NCBI RefSeq assembly: GCF_034372165.1
Contig: NZ_CP139698.1
Location: 1,860,001 to 1,924,000, forward strand
Origin: Christiangramia sp. OXR-203
GTDB taxonomy: Bacteria > Bacteroidota > Bacteroidia > Flavobacteriales > Flavobacteriaceae
Direction: 5' to 3'
Length of the DNA: 64,000 bases
Shown: in pieces, positions 34,920 to 43,990 of the stretch
Layout of the letters: every line of letters starts with the position of its first letter
Numbering within the stretch: the first letter of the stretch is position 1
Notes under the pieces: model-generated
The model's database searches: none
Seen by the model: the letters and a program-made list of their open reading frames with translations, nothing else
What the model was told of the DNA's origin: nothing
Position numbers and translations under genes: made by a program

Positions 34920-37492
34920 TAAGCAGAATTTCTACTGGCATTAATATTTCCATACAACGACCTTGTAACCATTTTTTCATATACCTCAAGGGCTTGCTGG
35001 TTGGCTTCAGGGTTTTTACTCAGCTCCTGCACCATTCTAAGCGCGTGTTGCTGAATGGTTAATAATGGGAGCACAATTCTTTCCCGGGCCTGAATAGAAG
35101 CCTTTCCTGCTGGCTGATTCTGCATCAGACTATTATAGCCGGTAACCTTCAATAACATTTTCTTTGAACGTTCGAACTCATCATGAATCACCGTCCAGAA
35201 TTCTCCAAACTCTTCATCATCTTTCATATAGGCAGTTAATGGGAAAAATGATTTAGTCAAGCTCATCATACTGTTTTCAAGCAAGGTTTTAAAGAATTCA
35301 GAATTGTTATAGAGATCCTGGACTTCATCAAACCTACCTTGTTTATACATTTCTTCCATAGCGGTTCCCACTCCAAAGAATCCAGGAACATTTTGTTTGA
35401 GCTGACTCCAACTTCCAACAAATGGAATCGCCCTTAGATCTGATAAATTAAGTTCTGCAGACTTATTTCGTTTACTAGGCCTACTTCCAATATTAGTTTT
35501 AGCGTAGTATTTAAGAGTACTCATTTTTTCCAGGTAAGGGATGAAACGAGGATGCTTTTTAAAGTCTGTATATGTTTTGTAGCTAATCTCAGCAAGCTCG
35601 CTCATAGTATTACGATCCTGATCATTCAGTTTATTTTTACCTTCGCTGAAAATTTCATTAGAAACTCCTGAACTTAATAATTGCTCTAGATTATACGTAC
35701 AACTATCTTTGGTGCCAAAATTGGAGCTAATCGTTTGCCCCTGAACGGTTAATTGAATTTCCTCATTCTCGATTGTTGGTCCTAAAGAAGCATAGAATTG
35801 ATGAGTTTTTCCACCACCTCTTGCCGGTGGTCCACCACGACCATCAAAGAAGACAACTTTAATTCCGTACTCACGTGAAATTCGAGTAAGTTCCTCTTTA
35901 GCTTTATAAATACTCCAGTTTGCCATTAAGTAACCACCATCTTTAGTTCCATCACTAAAGCCTAGCATGATCGTTTGCTTATTACCTCGTTTTTCAAGAT
36001 GTTCTTTATACACTGGATTTTTGTACAACTTCTCCATCACATGATGTGCTTCTCTTAGATCAGGTACCGTTTCAAATAATGGGATCACATCCACAGTTGG
36101 TTTTTTCCAACCGCATAATTTCATGTATAAAAAAGGCTGTAAAACTCCTTCCACACTTCCGCAGTTACTAATGATATAGCGATTGGCTCCCTGCTCCCCA
36201 TTCTTTTTCTGAATTTCCTTCATCGCATATATGGATGAAAGCGTAGATTTAGTCATCCCTTCATCGAATTCTTCAGGATCTAACTGTGCATCTGTCGTTG
36301 TCATTACAGCAATTTTCTCCTCTTCTGAAAGAGTTTCGAAATTTTCCGGAATCAACTTTGGTTTGTATTTCTTGAGATCTGCAAATACTTCTTCGTGTTT
36401 CGAGCTGTCCTGCCTAATATCTAAAGTTGCGAAGTGGAAACCGAAGAGTTTGATCTTATTGATCATGTCATCGAGCTCTTCAAGAAATAATGACTGATGT
36501 TTATTTGTCAAAATTTCTCGCGCGGTTTGCAATTTCGAAACCAATTCCTCTAAGGATATTTTTGGTGTGTCTGAATTCGTAACGGCTGAATCATACAAAG
36601 CTTTCTCTATTTCAGCCATGATCTCATTAACCTCTCTAAATGTAAGTCTTCTCTTTAGTTTACGAATATCCCGGTAATAATTAAGGAGTATGGTACGGCG
36701 AAGTCTACGTGCAACTCTCAAAGTGATCTCAGTTGTTACAAACGGGTTTCCATCTCTATCACCTCCTGGCCAGAATCCGAGATTGATCACCTGGTTGCCC
36801 ACATCCTCTCCATCAAATATATTCTGCTGAATGTAATTATGGATCTTACTTGCACTCTGGTAGAAAACATTTTCAAAATACCAAATGAGACTAACAGCCT
36901 CATCGTATGGGGTTGGTTTCTCTTTATTAAAGAACGGAGTTTTTCCAAGCTGTGCTAATAACTGCTTAATACGAACCAGATCATTTTTTTGAATTGCCTT
37001 ATCCAAATCTGTTATAATTCCCAGCACTGCGCCAGGATAAAATTGGGTAGGATGCGCTGTAAGAGTAGGTCTTACATTGAATCGCTTCAAGTATTCCTTT
37101 AACTGCTCAGTTTTTTGTTTTGCTTCCGCTTCTTCTTTAACACTTCGCAGGGTACCACGACCATCCATATTATTTACGATAGGGAACGACGCATCTTCAA
37201 TGGCATCAAATAAAACTACCTGGCGCTCTATGTATTGGATGAAACGAAAAAGCAAAGCGTTACGCTCATCTTCCATTGGGCTTTCTCCGTAACGTTCAAA
37301 AAAGTGTTCAACGATCTCAGAAGGATTCTTATTTTCAGAAAATCCACGTTCGCAAAGTTCTTGAAAAAGTGGTAACAGCGCTCCGGTCTTTTGTATCTCA
37401 TCATAGGGTAAGGTTAAAAAGATACTATTATAGACCTGATACTTTGCCAGCACATTATCATTAAATCTATCTAAACGAGGTTCTCTATTCAT
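34919..37492 (-). CDS. ppc: Phosphoenolpyruvate carboxylase (divergent)
   Basis: An 857-residue PEP carboxylase, which adds bicarbonate to PEP to make oxaloacetate. GGDRDGNPFVT, DIRQDSSKHEE, GFSDGTKDGGYLMANW and a KTHQFYASLGPT segment place it in the family. Several near-invariant positions differ. TAHPTE is TAHPTQ. The loop with the second catalytic His (FHGRGG in the E. coli enzyme) is FDGRGGPPARGGG. The C-terminus ends RNSA instead of RNTG. These changes may mark a Bacteroidota subtype. It heads a three-gene overlapping operon with a DinB and a BrkB gene. Confidence 0.9.
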   Translation of the reverse strand: MNREPRLDRFNDNVLAKYQVYNSIFLTLPYDEIQKTGALLPLFQELCERGFSENKNPSEIVEHFFERYGESPMEDERNALLFRFIQYIERQVVLFDAIEDASFPIVNNMDGRGTLRSVKEEAEAKQKTEQLKEYLKRFNVRPTLTAHPTQFYPGAVLGIITDLDKAIQKNDLVRIKQLLAQLGKTPFFNKEKPTPYDEAVSLIWYFENVFYQSASKIHNYIQQNIFDGEDVGNQVINLGFWPGGDRDGNPFVTTEITLRVARRLRRTILLNYYRDIRKLKRRLTFREVNEIMAEIEKALYDSAVTNSDTPKISLEELVSKLQTAREILTNKHQSLFLEELDDMINKIKLFGFHFATLDIRQDSSKHEEVFADLKKYKPKLIPENFETLSEEEKIAVMTTTDAQLDPEEFDEGMTKSTLSSIYAMKEIQKKNGEQGANRYIISNCGSVEGVLQPFLYMKLCGWKKPTVDVIPLFETVPDLREAHHVMEKLYKNPVYKEHLEKRGNKQTIMLGFSDGTKDGGYLMANWSIYKAKEELTRISREYGIKVVFFDGRGGPPARGGGKTHQFYASLGPTIENEEIQLTVQGQTISSNFGTKDSCTYNLEQLLSSGVSNEIFSEGKNKLNDQDRNTMSELAEISYKTYTDFKKHPRFIPYLEKMSTLKYYAKTNIGSRPSKRNKSAELNLSDLRAIPFVGSWSQLKQNVPGFFGVGTAMEEMYKQGRFDEVQDLYNNSEFFKTLLENSMMSLTKSFFPLTAYMKDDEEFGEFWTVIHDEFERSKKMLLKVTGYNSLMQNQPAGKASIQARERIVLPLLTIQQHALRMVQELSKNPEANQQALEVYEKMVTRSLYGNINASRNSA

Positions 37493-37522
37493 AATTTCAA
37501 TTTTTTCAACTGACCTAAATGT

Positions 37523-37558
37523 AAAAAAAAACCCTCTAAACAGCTAGGTCTAAAGGGT
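37523..37558 (-). terminator. Terminator of the Lrp-type gene
   Basis: ACCCTCTA and TAAAGGGT (37531-37558, one mismatch) pair. The A run at 37523-37530 is a T run on the minus strand. Confidence 0.65.
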
Positions 37559-37581
37559 CTTTATTAAAAGTTTAGTATAAA

Positions 37582-38061
37582 TTACATCTCTTTAAATATG
37601 GAATGCATCAAACGTTTTTTATCGTTGATACTTTCCTCCAGAGAAATCATAGTTTCTGTTCTATAAACACCCTCAATATCATCAAGTTGGAAAATGATCT
37701 CCTTTGCATGCTGGGTGTTTTTAGCACGTATTTTACAGAACACGTTAAACTTGCCGGTTGTTACATGAGCAACCGTAACGAATGGAATTTCATTAATTCT
37801 CTCAAGTACAAATTTAGTTTGTGAAGTATTCTTAAGAAAAACACCTACATATGCGATAAACGCGTATCCAAGTTTCTTATAATCCAGAGTTAACGATGAT
37901 CCTATAATAATTCCAGCTTCTTCCATTTTCTTTACACGAACATGGACAGTTCCAGCTGATATCAGTAGTTTCTTAGCAATATCGGTGAATGGAGTTCTGG
38001 TATTCTCGATAAGCATGTCAAGAATCTGGTGGTCGGTGTCGTCTAATTTAAACTTAGCCAT
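37582..38061 (-). CDS. Lrp/AsnC family transcriptional regulator
   Basis: A 159-residue regulator with an N-terminal winged HTH (LDDTDHQILDMLIENTRTPFTDIAKKLLISAGTVHVRVKKMEEAG in outline) and a C-terminal RAM ligand-binding domain (YAFIAYVGVF, AHVTTGKFNVFCKI). Family members sense amino acids and form octamers. The gene stands alone between ppc and an M14 peptidase, with its own terminator. TAATTTTG at 38088-38095 on the minus strand is a consensus -7 element 26 bases from the start. Its regulon is unknown. Confidence 0.93.
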   Translation of the reverse strand: MAKFKLDDTDHQILDMLIENTRTPFTDIAKKLLISAGTVHVRVKKMEEAGIIIGSSLTLDYKKLGYAFIAYVGVFLKNTSQTKFVLERINEIPFVTVAHVTTGKFNVFCKIRAKNTQHAKEIIFQLDDIEGVYRTETMISLEESINDKKRLMHSIFKEM

Positions 38062-38087
38062 CTTGAAGTTCTATTTTTAATGAAATT

Positions 38088-38095
38088 CAAAATTA
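38088..38095 (-). promoter_or_regulatory. Candidate -7 element (TAATTTTG) for the Lrp-type gene
   Basis: An exact match to TAnnTTTG on the minus strand, 26 bases before the start at 38061. Confidence 0.45.
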
Positions 38096-38133
38096 ATACA
38101 AAATCATTGAATTATTGCTAAATAAAAACACAT

Positions 38134-39291
38134 TTATTGGGGATTTAGCTCGAAAATCTCATCATTTAAGAATATTTTATTAACTACAACGTTTTCGGAA
38201 ATTTCGCCCTCTTCCATCAAACTTATCTTTTTACATGCTGCATCAATTTCACGATGACCAAATAAAACTGAGTCTTTGTGAATCCCTTCGATAACCGGGA
38301 CGAATCGTATTCGATCGTGAACTAATGTTTCTTTGAATTGTATCAGGATATCCTTTTGATCTCCTTCGATGTTTACATTTCTTAAAATCACATCACGAAA
38401 ACATTTAGCATTCTCAGGAATCTTCAAATATTGCCTGTGATCAGCACTTTGCCCATTCATTATTTGCTCCAGGCAACTTCTCAAAGCTTTAAAAATGAAT
38501 TTTCGCGTTACATCCCTATTGTAGTCTCCAGGATAATGACCTGCCTCAAAAAGAATAGTCGGAGTTCCTAAACTTTGAAAGGTGTCGCCAGCACAATTAA
38601 TATTAAAACCATCATCATACCTCCCTATTCGCTCCCCTAATTCATCTTTCAAATCCTTTACAATTCCAGCAATTAATGACATACTATCCTTACGTGCCCC
38701 CGTGATACTACGATCTATATCGCTCGAAGGCGTCAGAAAAGATAGGATCGCCGGTAAATTTGTTTCTCCAGCACTAAAGATGGTTCGTTGATCATGAAGA
38801 TTCAAACAGAAATCAGGTTGGAATTCCCGGTAGACCTTCATCAACAATCTGCTTTCTGGCTGACTAAGATCCTGCATGTCTCGATTAAGATCTACATTAT
38901 TGGCATTAACCCGCGTATAATTCGCCGCACCATCTGGATTAAGAACAGGAATAATATATAATTTCGTCTCTTCCAGAAGTGATTTATTATAAAGATTTTC
39001 TACATCCTCTGCTATTGAGTTTAAAAAATCCAGTACAGCTTTGGTTGTTGTAGATTCATTGCCGTGCATTTGCGACCACATCAAAACCTTCTTTGAACCC
39101 GATCCAATTTGCAATCCGTAAATATTCCTGTGCTCTACGGAAGTACCTATAGTTTCAAATTCGAATCTATCTGAATGCATAGAAATAAAATCTTCCAGTT
39201 GATTATTATGAAAATAACGGCCTGCCACTTTCCTGAATTTGGCTTTATCATAATCGCGATTACTTAACCACAGTCTTGCTTTCTCTTTCAT
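38134..39291 (-). CDS. M14 family zinc carboxypeptidase-like protein
   Basis: A 385-residue zinc peptidase domain protein. The zinc ligands are in QMHGNE (His76, Glu79 counting from the ATG at 39291) and NLHDQR (His166). VLNPDGAANYTRVNANNVDLNRD is the typical substrate-binding block, and ILFEAGHYPGDY carries the catalytic Glu. There is no signal peptide, so it probably acts in the cytoplasm on peptides or amide-linked small molecules (succinylglutamate desuccinylase-like relatives exist). A C-terminal beta-rich extension follows the enzyme domain. A start six codons upstream is possible but less likely. Confidence 0.9.
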   Translation of the reverse strand: MKEKARLWLSNRDYDKAKFRKVAGRYFHNNQLEDFISMHSDRFEFETIGTSVEHRNIYGLQIGSGSKKVLMWSQMHGNESTTTKAVLDFLNSIAEDVENLYNKSLLEETKLYIIPVLNPDGAANYTRVNANNVDLNRDMQDLSQPESRLLMKVYREFQPDFCLNLHDQRTIFSAGETNLPAILSFLTPSSDIDRSITGARKDSMSLIAGIVKDLKDELGERIGRYDDGFNINCAGDTFQSLGTPTILFEAGHYPGDYNRDVTRKFIFKALRSCLEQIMNGQSADHRQYLKIPENAKCFRDVILRNVNIEGDQKDILIQFKETLVHDRIRFVPVIEGIHKDSVLFGHREIDAACKKISLMEEGEISENVVVNKIFLNDEIFELNPQ

Positions 39292-39351
39292 GTTCACAAA
39301 ATTAAACAATCAAATATTCACAATTGTATACAGCTGCAAACCCATATAAAG

Positions 39352-39365
39352 TTTACAGTTGTAAA
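39352..39365. promoter_or_regulatory. Operator-like palindrome TTTACAGTTGTAAA
   Basis: A perfect 14-base inverted repeat, TTTACA-GT-TGTAAA, between the divergent M14 peptidase and XRE regulator genes. It is the best copy of a motif repeated three more times before the XRE gene. Confidence 0.5.
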
Positions 39366-39495
39366 TAAGTTGATTTTTGCAATGGTAGTATGCATAGGAA
39401 TTTATCCATATCTCAATAAAATACACTTTATCGTTTTAGTAATCAACTGTTTATATTTATTCTTATAAAGTATTAGTTTAATGTGAATCCAGTCG

Positions 39496-39509
39496 TTTAC
39501 AGATGTGTA
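39496..39509. promoter_or_regulatory. Operator-like site, imperfect copy 1
   Basis: TTTACAGATGTGTA matches TTTACAnnTGTAAA with two mismatches. The next copy starts exactly 35 bases later. Confidence 0.4.
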
Positions 39510-39530
39510 TTTACACTAAAATATGCTATA

Positions 39531-39544
39531 TTTACATTTGTAAT
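39531..39544 (+). promoter_or_regulatory. Operator-like site overlapping the XRE gene promoter
   Basis: TTTACATTTGTAAT has one mismatch to TTTACAnnTGTAAA. Within it, TACATTTG (39533-39540) matches the -7 promoter consensus TAnnTTTG, so a bound repressor would block transcription of the XRE gene. Confidence 0.45.
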
Positions 39545-39565
39545 CAATGGGAGAATGAGAAATAA

Positions 39566-39579
39566 TTTACAATGGTAAA
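39566..39579 (+). promoter_or_regulatory. Operator-like site spanning the XRE start codon
   Basis: TTTACAATGGTAAA has one mismatch to the motif and contains the ATG at 39572. It starts 35 bases after the previous copy. Confidence 0.4.
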
Positions 39580-39991
39580 CACGGAACAATTTGGAACAAG
39601 GCTGCAACGCATCCTTGAATATTACGATCTGTCAGCTGCATCTTTTGCAGATAAAATTGATGTTGGAAGGTCTTCCATCTCTCATATCTTATCCGGCAGG
39701 AATAAACCAAGTTTAGATTTTGTCATGAAAGTTGTCAAGAATTTTCCTGAGGTGGAATTATACTGGTTATTGAATGGTAAAGGCTCCTTCCCTCCCAAAA
39801 CCGACTCAGTTAATGAAAAAAGTGTACAGCAAATAAAAGCCGATCACTCAGCTCCTGAACCCCAAACCACAAATTCTGAAGTCAGGGCTACGAAGGACGA
39901 TCAGGTCCATCAGAAATCTCCGAGTAACAAAAAGGTGAAACGAATAGTATTTTTTTATGAGGATGGTAGTTTTGAAGCCTTTGAAAATTGA
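39572..39991 (+). CDS. XRE/Cro-CI family transcriptional regulator
   Basis: A 139-residue protein with an N-terminal HTH of the XRE class (about residues 8-65). FADKIDVGRSSISHILSGRNKPSLDF contains the recognition helix SSISHILSG and the typical RNKPS end. A polar, Ser/Lys-rich linker leads to a short C-terminal motif RIVFFYEDGSFEAFE, seen on several Bacteroidota HTH proteins and possibly used for dimerisation. Phage or toxin context is absent. The gene starts inside an array of TTTACAnnTGTAAA sites, strongly suggesting autoregulation. A lipoprotein gene follows 30 bases later. Confidence 0.9.
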   Translation: MVNTEQFGTRLQRILEYYDLSAASFADKIDVGRSSISHILSGRNKPSLDFVMKVVKNFPEVELYWLLNGKGSFPPKTDSVNEKSVQQIKADHSAPEPQTTNSEVRATKDDQVHQKSPSNKKVKRIVFFYEDGSFEAFEN

Positions 39992-40021
39992 CTCTCATTT
40001 GATTAAAACTTACCTTGCAGT

Positions 40022-40402
40022 ATGAACAAAATGATTCCACTCTTCTTAGTCCTGTTACTCACATTGAGCTCTTGTTTTGAAGCCAACAGAAACTGTGCTA
40101 ATTTTAGAACTGGTACTTTTGAGTTTGAAACGTATATAAACGGAGAATTACAAAAATCTACTTTCATAAGAAATGACTCGATTGAAATTGAGTTTTTTCA
40201 GGGAAAGACAGATACAAGTTCCGTACGATGGATCAATCCATGTGAATATATTATCAAGAATACCAATCCGAAGAATATGGCTGAACAGAAGCCAATCCAC
40301 ATGAAGATCCTCACGACTTCAAAGAATAGCTATACGTTCGAGTACGGCCAGGTAGGTGAAACCCAAAAGGCCCGCGGAGAAGTAAAAAAAGTTTTAGAAT
40401 AG
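40022..40402 (+). CDS. Small lipoprotein of unknown function
   Basis: A 126-residue protein with a type II signal peptide: MNKMIPLFLVLLLTLSSC, lipobox LSSC with Cys18 as the lipidated residue. The mature part is a small beta-rich domain (GTFEFETYINGELQKSTFIR, RWINPCEYIIKN) containing further cysteines. Such genes beside parC have often been misnamed topoisomerase IV, but there is no topoisomerase sequence here. It lies 30 bases after the XRE gene and converges on mscL with a two-base gap. Probably anchored in the outer or inner membrane facing the periplasm. Confidence 0.82.
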   Translation: MNKMIPLFLVLLLTLSSCFEANRNCANFRTGTFEFETYINGELQKSTFIRNDSIEIEFFQGKTDTSSVRWINPCEYIIKNTNPKNMAEQKPIHMKILTTSKNSYTFEYGQVGETQKARGEVKKVLE

Positions 40403-40404
40403 AC

Positions 40405-40851
40405 TTAAGCTTGCTTTTCCCGCAATAATTTATTCTGCTCTTCCATTAGATCATTCAAACTGGAGAGCAGTTCAATATCTTTAGGGGTAACAACCTTGGT
40501 GTTTTTTGGATCCTGAGCTTTGTTCCGAAAGCGATTCATAAATTTCACCACTATAAAGACAACGAAACCAATTACGATAAAATCTACCATGGTCTCAATA
40601 AGCAGTCCGTAACCAATTGACACTTCATTTACATAATCTGCTGCACCTTCAGTTCCTTCACCATCTCGTAGAATGATCTTCCTGTCAGCATAATTCACGC
40701 CATCGGTAATCATACTTAATGGTGGCATTATAATTTGCTTTACCAGAACATCAACCACTTTATTAAAGGCCGTACCAATAATGATACCTACGGCCATATC
40801 GATCATATTGCCCTTTACAGCAAATTCCTTGAATTCTTTAAATAACCCCAT
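40405..40851 (-). CDS. mscL: Large-conductance mechanosensitive channel
   Basis: A 148-residue MscL, the emergency osmotic release valve. FKEFKEFAVKGNMIDMAVGIIIGTAFNKVVDVLV covers the N-terminal amphipathic helix and pore helix TM1 (described in outline), and VDFIVIGFVVFIVVKFMN is TM2. A cytoplasmic helix bundle ends the protein (SSLNDLMEEQNKLLREKQA). The periplasmic loop is longer than in E. coli. The start overlaps the parC stop by one base, so it is translated by coupling from the topoisomerase operon. Confidence 0.96.
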   Translation of the reverse strand: MGLFKEFKEFAVKGNMIDMAVGIIIGTAFNKVVDVLVKQIIMPPLSMITDGVNYADRKIILRDGEGTEGAADYVNEVSIGYGLLIETMVDFIVIGFVVFIVVKFMNRFRNKAQDPKNTKVVTPKDIELLSSLNDLMEEQNKLLREKQA

Positions 40852-43499
40852 TATTCGTCAAATAGCGAAGGTTGACCATCGCCGCCAGATTTTTTCTCTG
40901 GTGCTTTGATCGTCCCATTTTTAATATCTTCTCCTGTTATATTTGCTTCGGAATCCTTTGATCCTTGATCTTCGTCAGTATCACCCTCATTTTGTCCTTC
41001 ATAAGGTATAGGGTCCAAAAGATTGATTTGATTCACTTTCTCTGAGGTCAGTTGATTTCCTAAGGCCTTTATTCCTTTTACTGAAATGAATTCCTCTAAA
41101 TTGATCTCTTCGTTTTCGCGACGCTCTTTTCCTTTCGGTTTAGTATAAACGATCTCCGCCATTGGAAAATAATCTGTAGAAACCATTTCCAGGAAAGACT
41201 CTTCGTGATCACTAATAAATTTCTCTTCTTTATCAGGATGTTCGATTATGAATCGTTTGACATAATAACGTTCTTTCTCAGGTTCCCAGTAAATCGCAGA
41301 AATCGGTTTATTCTTAACCCATTTCTCCAGAATTACCATTTCTTCATCAAACCTGGTAGTTAACTCTGGCTTGATTGTTTTTGCAACCCCATCCTGTGTG
41401 ATGATCAGTAATCTATCTTCTCCTCTAAATTCTCCTAGTAATTCTCCTCGTTCATCTACATTCAGGCGTTTGACCGTTTCGTCGAACCAGATTCTTCGAG
41501 GTTTTAGCGTTGAAACACCTTCTTCTTTTAGCTCAATTCGTTTTACAGAATATTTAGTGACGATGTTTCCTTTGACATTCCGGCCTTTGATAGAAATATC
41601 TGCAAAATCCACATCAAATTTCACTTTCCTGATGCTTCCCACCTGTCTAAGTAAAACTGTAATTACTTCAGCTTCTCCATTCGGGTTTGGCGTAAAATAA
41701 AGGACTTTACTATCCTTTTTACCCTGAGTTAAATTATATTCCCGATCCCTGGTAACTGAAGTAACGGCAAATCTTTTTACGTATGTATTGCCAGCCTTCC
41801 CGTCTCGGTAGATCATATTATAGATCGTACGTTTATCTTTTTTCTTAAAGATTGCCACGTGAATAATATCCTTACCAATAAAAGTTTTAGTATCAACCTT
41901 GGTCACCATCATTTTACCATCGGCGGTAAAACATATGACATCATCAATATCTGAACATTCAGTTACATACTCATCTTTTTTGAGACTTGTTCCCACAAAA
42001 CCTTCGGCTCTATTCACATAAAGCTTGGTATTTCGAATAACGACTTTTGTTGCTTCAATATCTTCAAATAGCCTGAGTTCAGTTTTTCGTTCTTTGCCGG
42101 TTCCGTAGTCTTTCTTTAATTTCTGAAAATAATCTACCGCAAAGTCTATAAGGTTGTCAAGATGGTGTTTTATCTGGGCGATCTCATCCTCGAGTGCATC
42201 GATCTTCTGCTGTGCCTTATCTATATCGAATTTTGAGATTCTTTTAATTCTAATCTCAGTAAGTCTTATAATATCTTCCTCGGTAACCTCACGTTTTAAA
42301 TGGGTAGTAAAAGGTTTCAATCCGCGATCTATCGCCTGAATAACCCCATCCCAGGTTTCTTCTTCCTCAATATCCCGATACACCCTGTTTTCTATGAATA
42401 TTCTTTCCAGCGATGCAAAATGCCATTGCTCTTGGAGCTCATTCAATTTTATCTCCAACTCTCGTTTAAGAAGATGAAGCGTATGATCTGTTGATCTTCT
42501 CAATACTTCTGAAACGCCCAGGAATACAGGTTTATGATCAATAATTACACAACCTAGAGGAGATAATGAGTTTTCACACTGAGTAAATGCATATAATGCA
42601 TCTATAGTTCTGTCCGGCGAAATATTGTTAGGTAAATGTATCAAGATCTCTACTTGAGCTGCAGTATTATCTTCAATCTTTTTGATCTTGATCTTACCTT
42701 TTTCATTCGCCTTCAGAATAGAATCGATCAAACTTCCGGTATTGGTTCCGTAGGGAACTTCATTTATTACCAGAGTATTCTTATCTAACTGATTGATACG
42801 TGCACGAATTCTTACGCGTCCTCCACGTTTCCCATCATTATAATTGGAAATATCTACTATACCTCCCGTTGGGAAGTCTGGAAATAATTTGAAGGTTTTA
42901 CCACGAAGATGTTTGATCGAGGCATCAATAAGTTCATTAAAATTATGTGGTAAAAATCTCGTACTTAAACCTACGGCAATACCTTCTGCACCCTGGGCAA
43001 GCAACATTGGAAATTTTACCGGAAGGTTTACCGGTTCTTGCTTCCTACCATCGTATGACAACTGCCATTCAGTTAATTTCGGGCTGAAAAGTACTTCCAG
43101 AGCGAATTTTGATAGTCTCGCTTCAATATACCTTGGGGCGGCAGCTCGGTCTCCAGTTAAAATGTTACCCCAGTTTCCCTGAGTGTCAATTAGAATATCC
43201 TTTTGTCCTATTTGTACCATGGCATCTCCAATACTGGCATCACCGTGGGGATGATATTGCATGGTGTGACCAACAATGTTCGCTACTTTATTGTAACGGC
43301 CATCGTCAAGGTCCTTCATTGAATGCATTATTCGACGTTGAACCGGCTTAAAGCCATCTTCTATTGCCGGTACAGCTCGTTCCAGGATTACATATGATGC
43401 ATAATCCAGAAACCAGTCTTTGTACATTCCGGTTACCTTTATTAATTCTTCCTTACTTTCAAATTGCTCTTGCTGAGCTCCATCAAGGTTTTCTTCCAT
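40851..43499 (-). CDS. parC: DNA topoisomerase IV subunit A
   Basis: An 882-residue type IIA topoisomerase breakage-reunion subunit that decatenates chromosomes with ParE. The active-site Tyr124 lies in APRYIEARLS. The quinolone region is HPHGDASIGDAM with Ala88-Ser89. A coiled coil at about 430-460 precedes the C-terminal wheel, which is shorter than in GyrA and lacks a GyrA box. The long acidic tail from about 845 is not conserved in E. coli ParC. It shares one-base overlaps with the upstream membrane gene and downstream mscL. Confidence 0.95.
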   Translation of the reverse strand: MEENLDGAQQEQFESKEELIKVTGMYKDWFLDYASYVILERAVPAIEDGFKPVQRRIMHSMKDLDDGRYNKVANIVGHTMQYHPHGDASIGDAMVQIGQKDILIDTQGNWGNILTGDRAAAPRYIEARLSKFALEVLFSPKLTEWQLSYDGRKQEPVNLPVKFPMLLAQGAEGIAVGLSTRFLPHNFNELIDASIKHLRGKTFKLFPDFPTGGIVDISNYNDGKRGGRVRIRARINQLDKNTLVINEVPYGTNTGSLIDSILKANEKGKIKIKKIEDNTAAQVEILIHLPNNISPDRTIDALYAFTQCENSLSPLGCVIIDHKPVFLGVSEVLRRSTDHTLHLLKRELEIKLNELQEQWHFASLERIFIENRVYRDIEEEETWDGVIQAIDRGLKPFTTHLKREVTEEDIIRLTEIRIKRISKFDIDKAQQKIDALEDEIAQIKHHLDNLIDFAVDYFQKLKKDYGTGKERKTELRLFEDIEATKVVIRNTKLYVNRAEGFVGTSLKKDEYVTECSDIDDVICFTADGKMMVTKVDTKTFIGKDIIHVAIFKKKDKRTIYNMIYRDGKAGNTYVKRFAVTSVTRDREYNLTQGKKDSKVLYFTPNPNGEAEVITVLLRQVGSIRKVKFDVDFADISIKGRNVKGNIVTKYSVKRIELKEEGVSTLKPRRIWFDETVKRLNVDERGELLGEFRGEDRLLIITQDGVAKTIKPELTTRFDEEMVILEKWVKNKPISAIYWEPEKERYYVKRFIIEHPDKEEKFISDHEESFLEMVSTDYFPMAEIVYTKPKGKERRENEEINLEEFISVKGIKALGNQLTSEKVNQINLLDPIPYEGQNEGDTDEDQGSKDSEANITGEDIKNGTIKAPEKKSGGDGQPSLFDE

Positions 43500-43990
43500 T
43501 AGGCAGTCACTTTGGGGGTGTTTTCAAGAATTTTATTAAGTGAATCCACTAAGCCCCTTTTCTTTTTTCGGTTTAAAAATGTGGTATTAAAAGTATATTT
43601 CCGGTATCCTTTTTTTCTTCTTGAGTTAATATAGATCGTAAGGGCAGAATAGATGCCAACATCGTAAAATTTGAACTTCCCTAATTTTCTCTTCGGAAAT
43701 TCAGCCTTCTTCACGCGATATTCCATAAATTTTGAAAGAAATACTCCATTATTTTTAAAGTTCAAAGTTTCTCCATCGCTGTCAAAATCGAACGCCTGTC
43801 CAATCCGGTGAACGTATAAACCTAAAAGCAAGGTGGCGATATTGGGCAGAAAATGACTGAAGGTTATTTCCTGTTCAGAATCTGAAGCCATGATCTCTAT
43901 ATTTACGAATAGATTCGTAACGAATACCGCAACAAGAACGATATAGATCGATGGGATTATCTTGACCTCACTTTTATTGGTAAATCTCAT
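43499..43990 (-). CDS. Small membrane protein between parE and parC
   Basis: A 163-residue protein with two N-terminal membrane helices (about residues 13-33 and 48-66) and a basic cytoplasmic part (about 75-163). The latter contains [20 protein letters not shown] and [18 protein letters not shown], a beta-rich region resembling PH-like membrane domains. I do not recognise the family. Its start overlaps the parE stop by four bases and its stop overlaps the parC start by one base, so translation of all three is coupled. It could link decatenation to the membrane, but that is speculation from position only. Confidence 0.82.
   Translation of the reverse strand: MRFTNKSEVKIIPSIYIVLVAVFVTNLFVNIEIMASDSEQEITFSHFLPNIATLLLGLYVHRIGQAFDFDSDGETLNFKNNGVFLSKFMEYRVKKAEFPKRKLGKFKFYDVGIYSALTIYINSRRKKGYRKYTFNTTFLNRKKKRGLVDSLNKILENTPKVTA

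Noticed and set aside
40022-40402. A topoisomerase-related gene next to parC
   Set aside because: The sequence is a small lipoprotein with no topoisomerase motif; the name sometimes used comes from position only.
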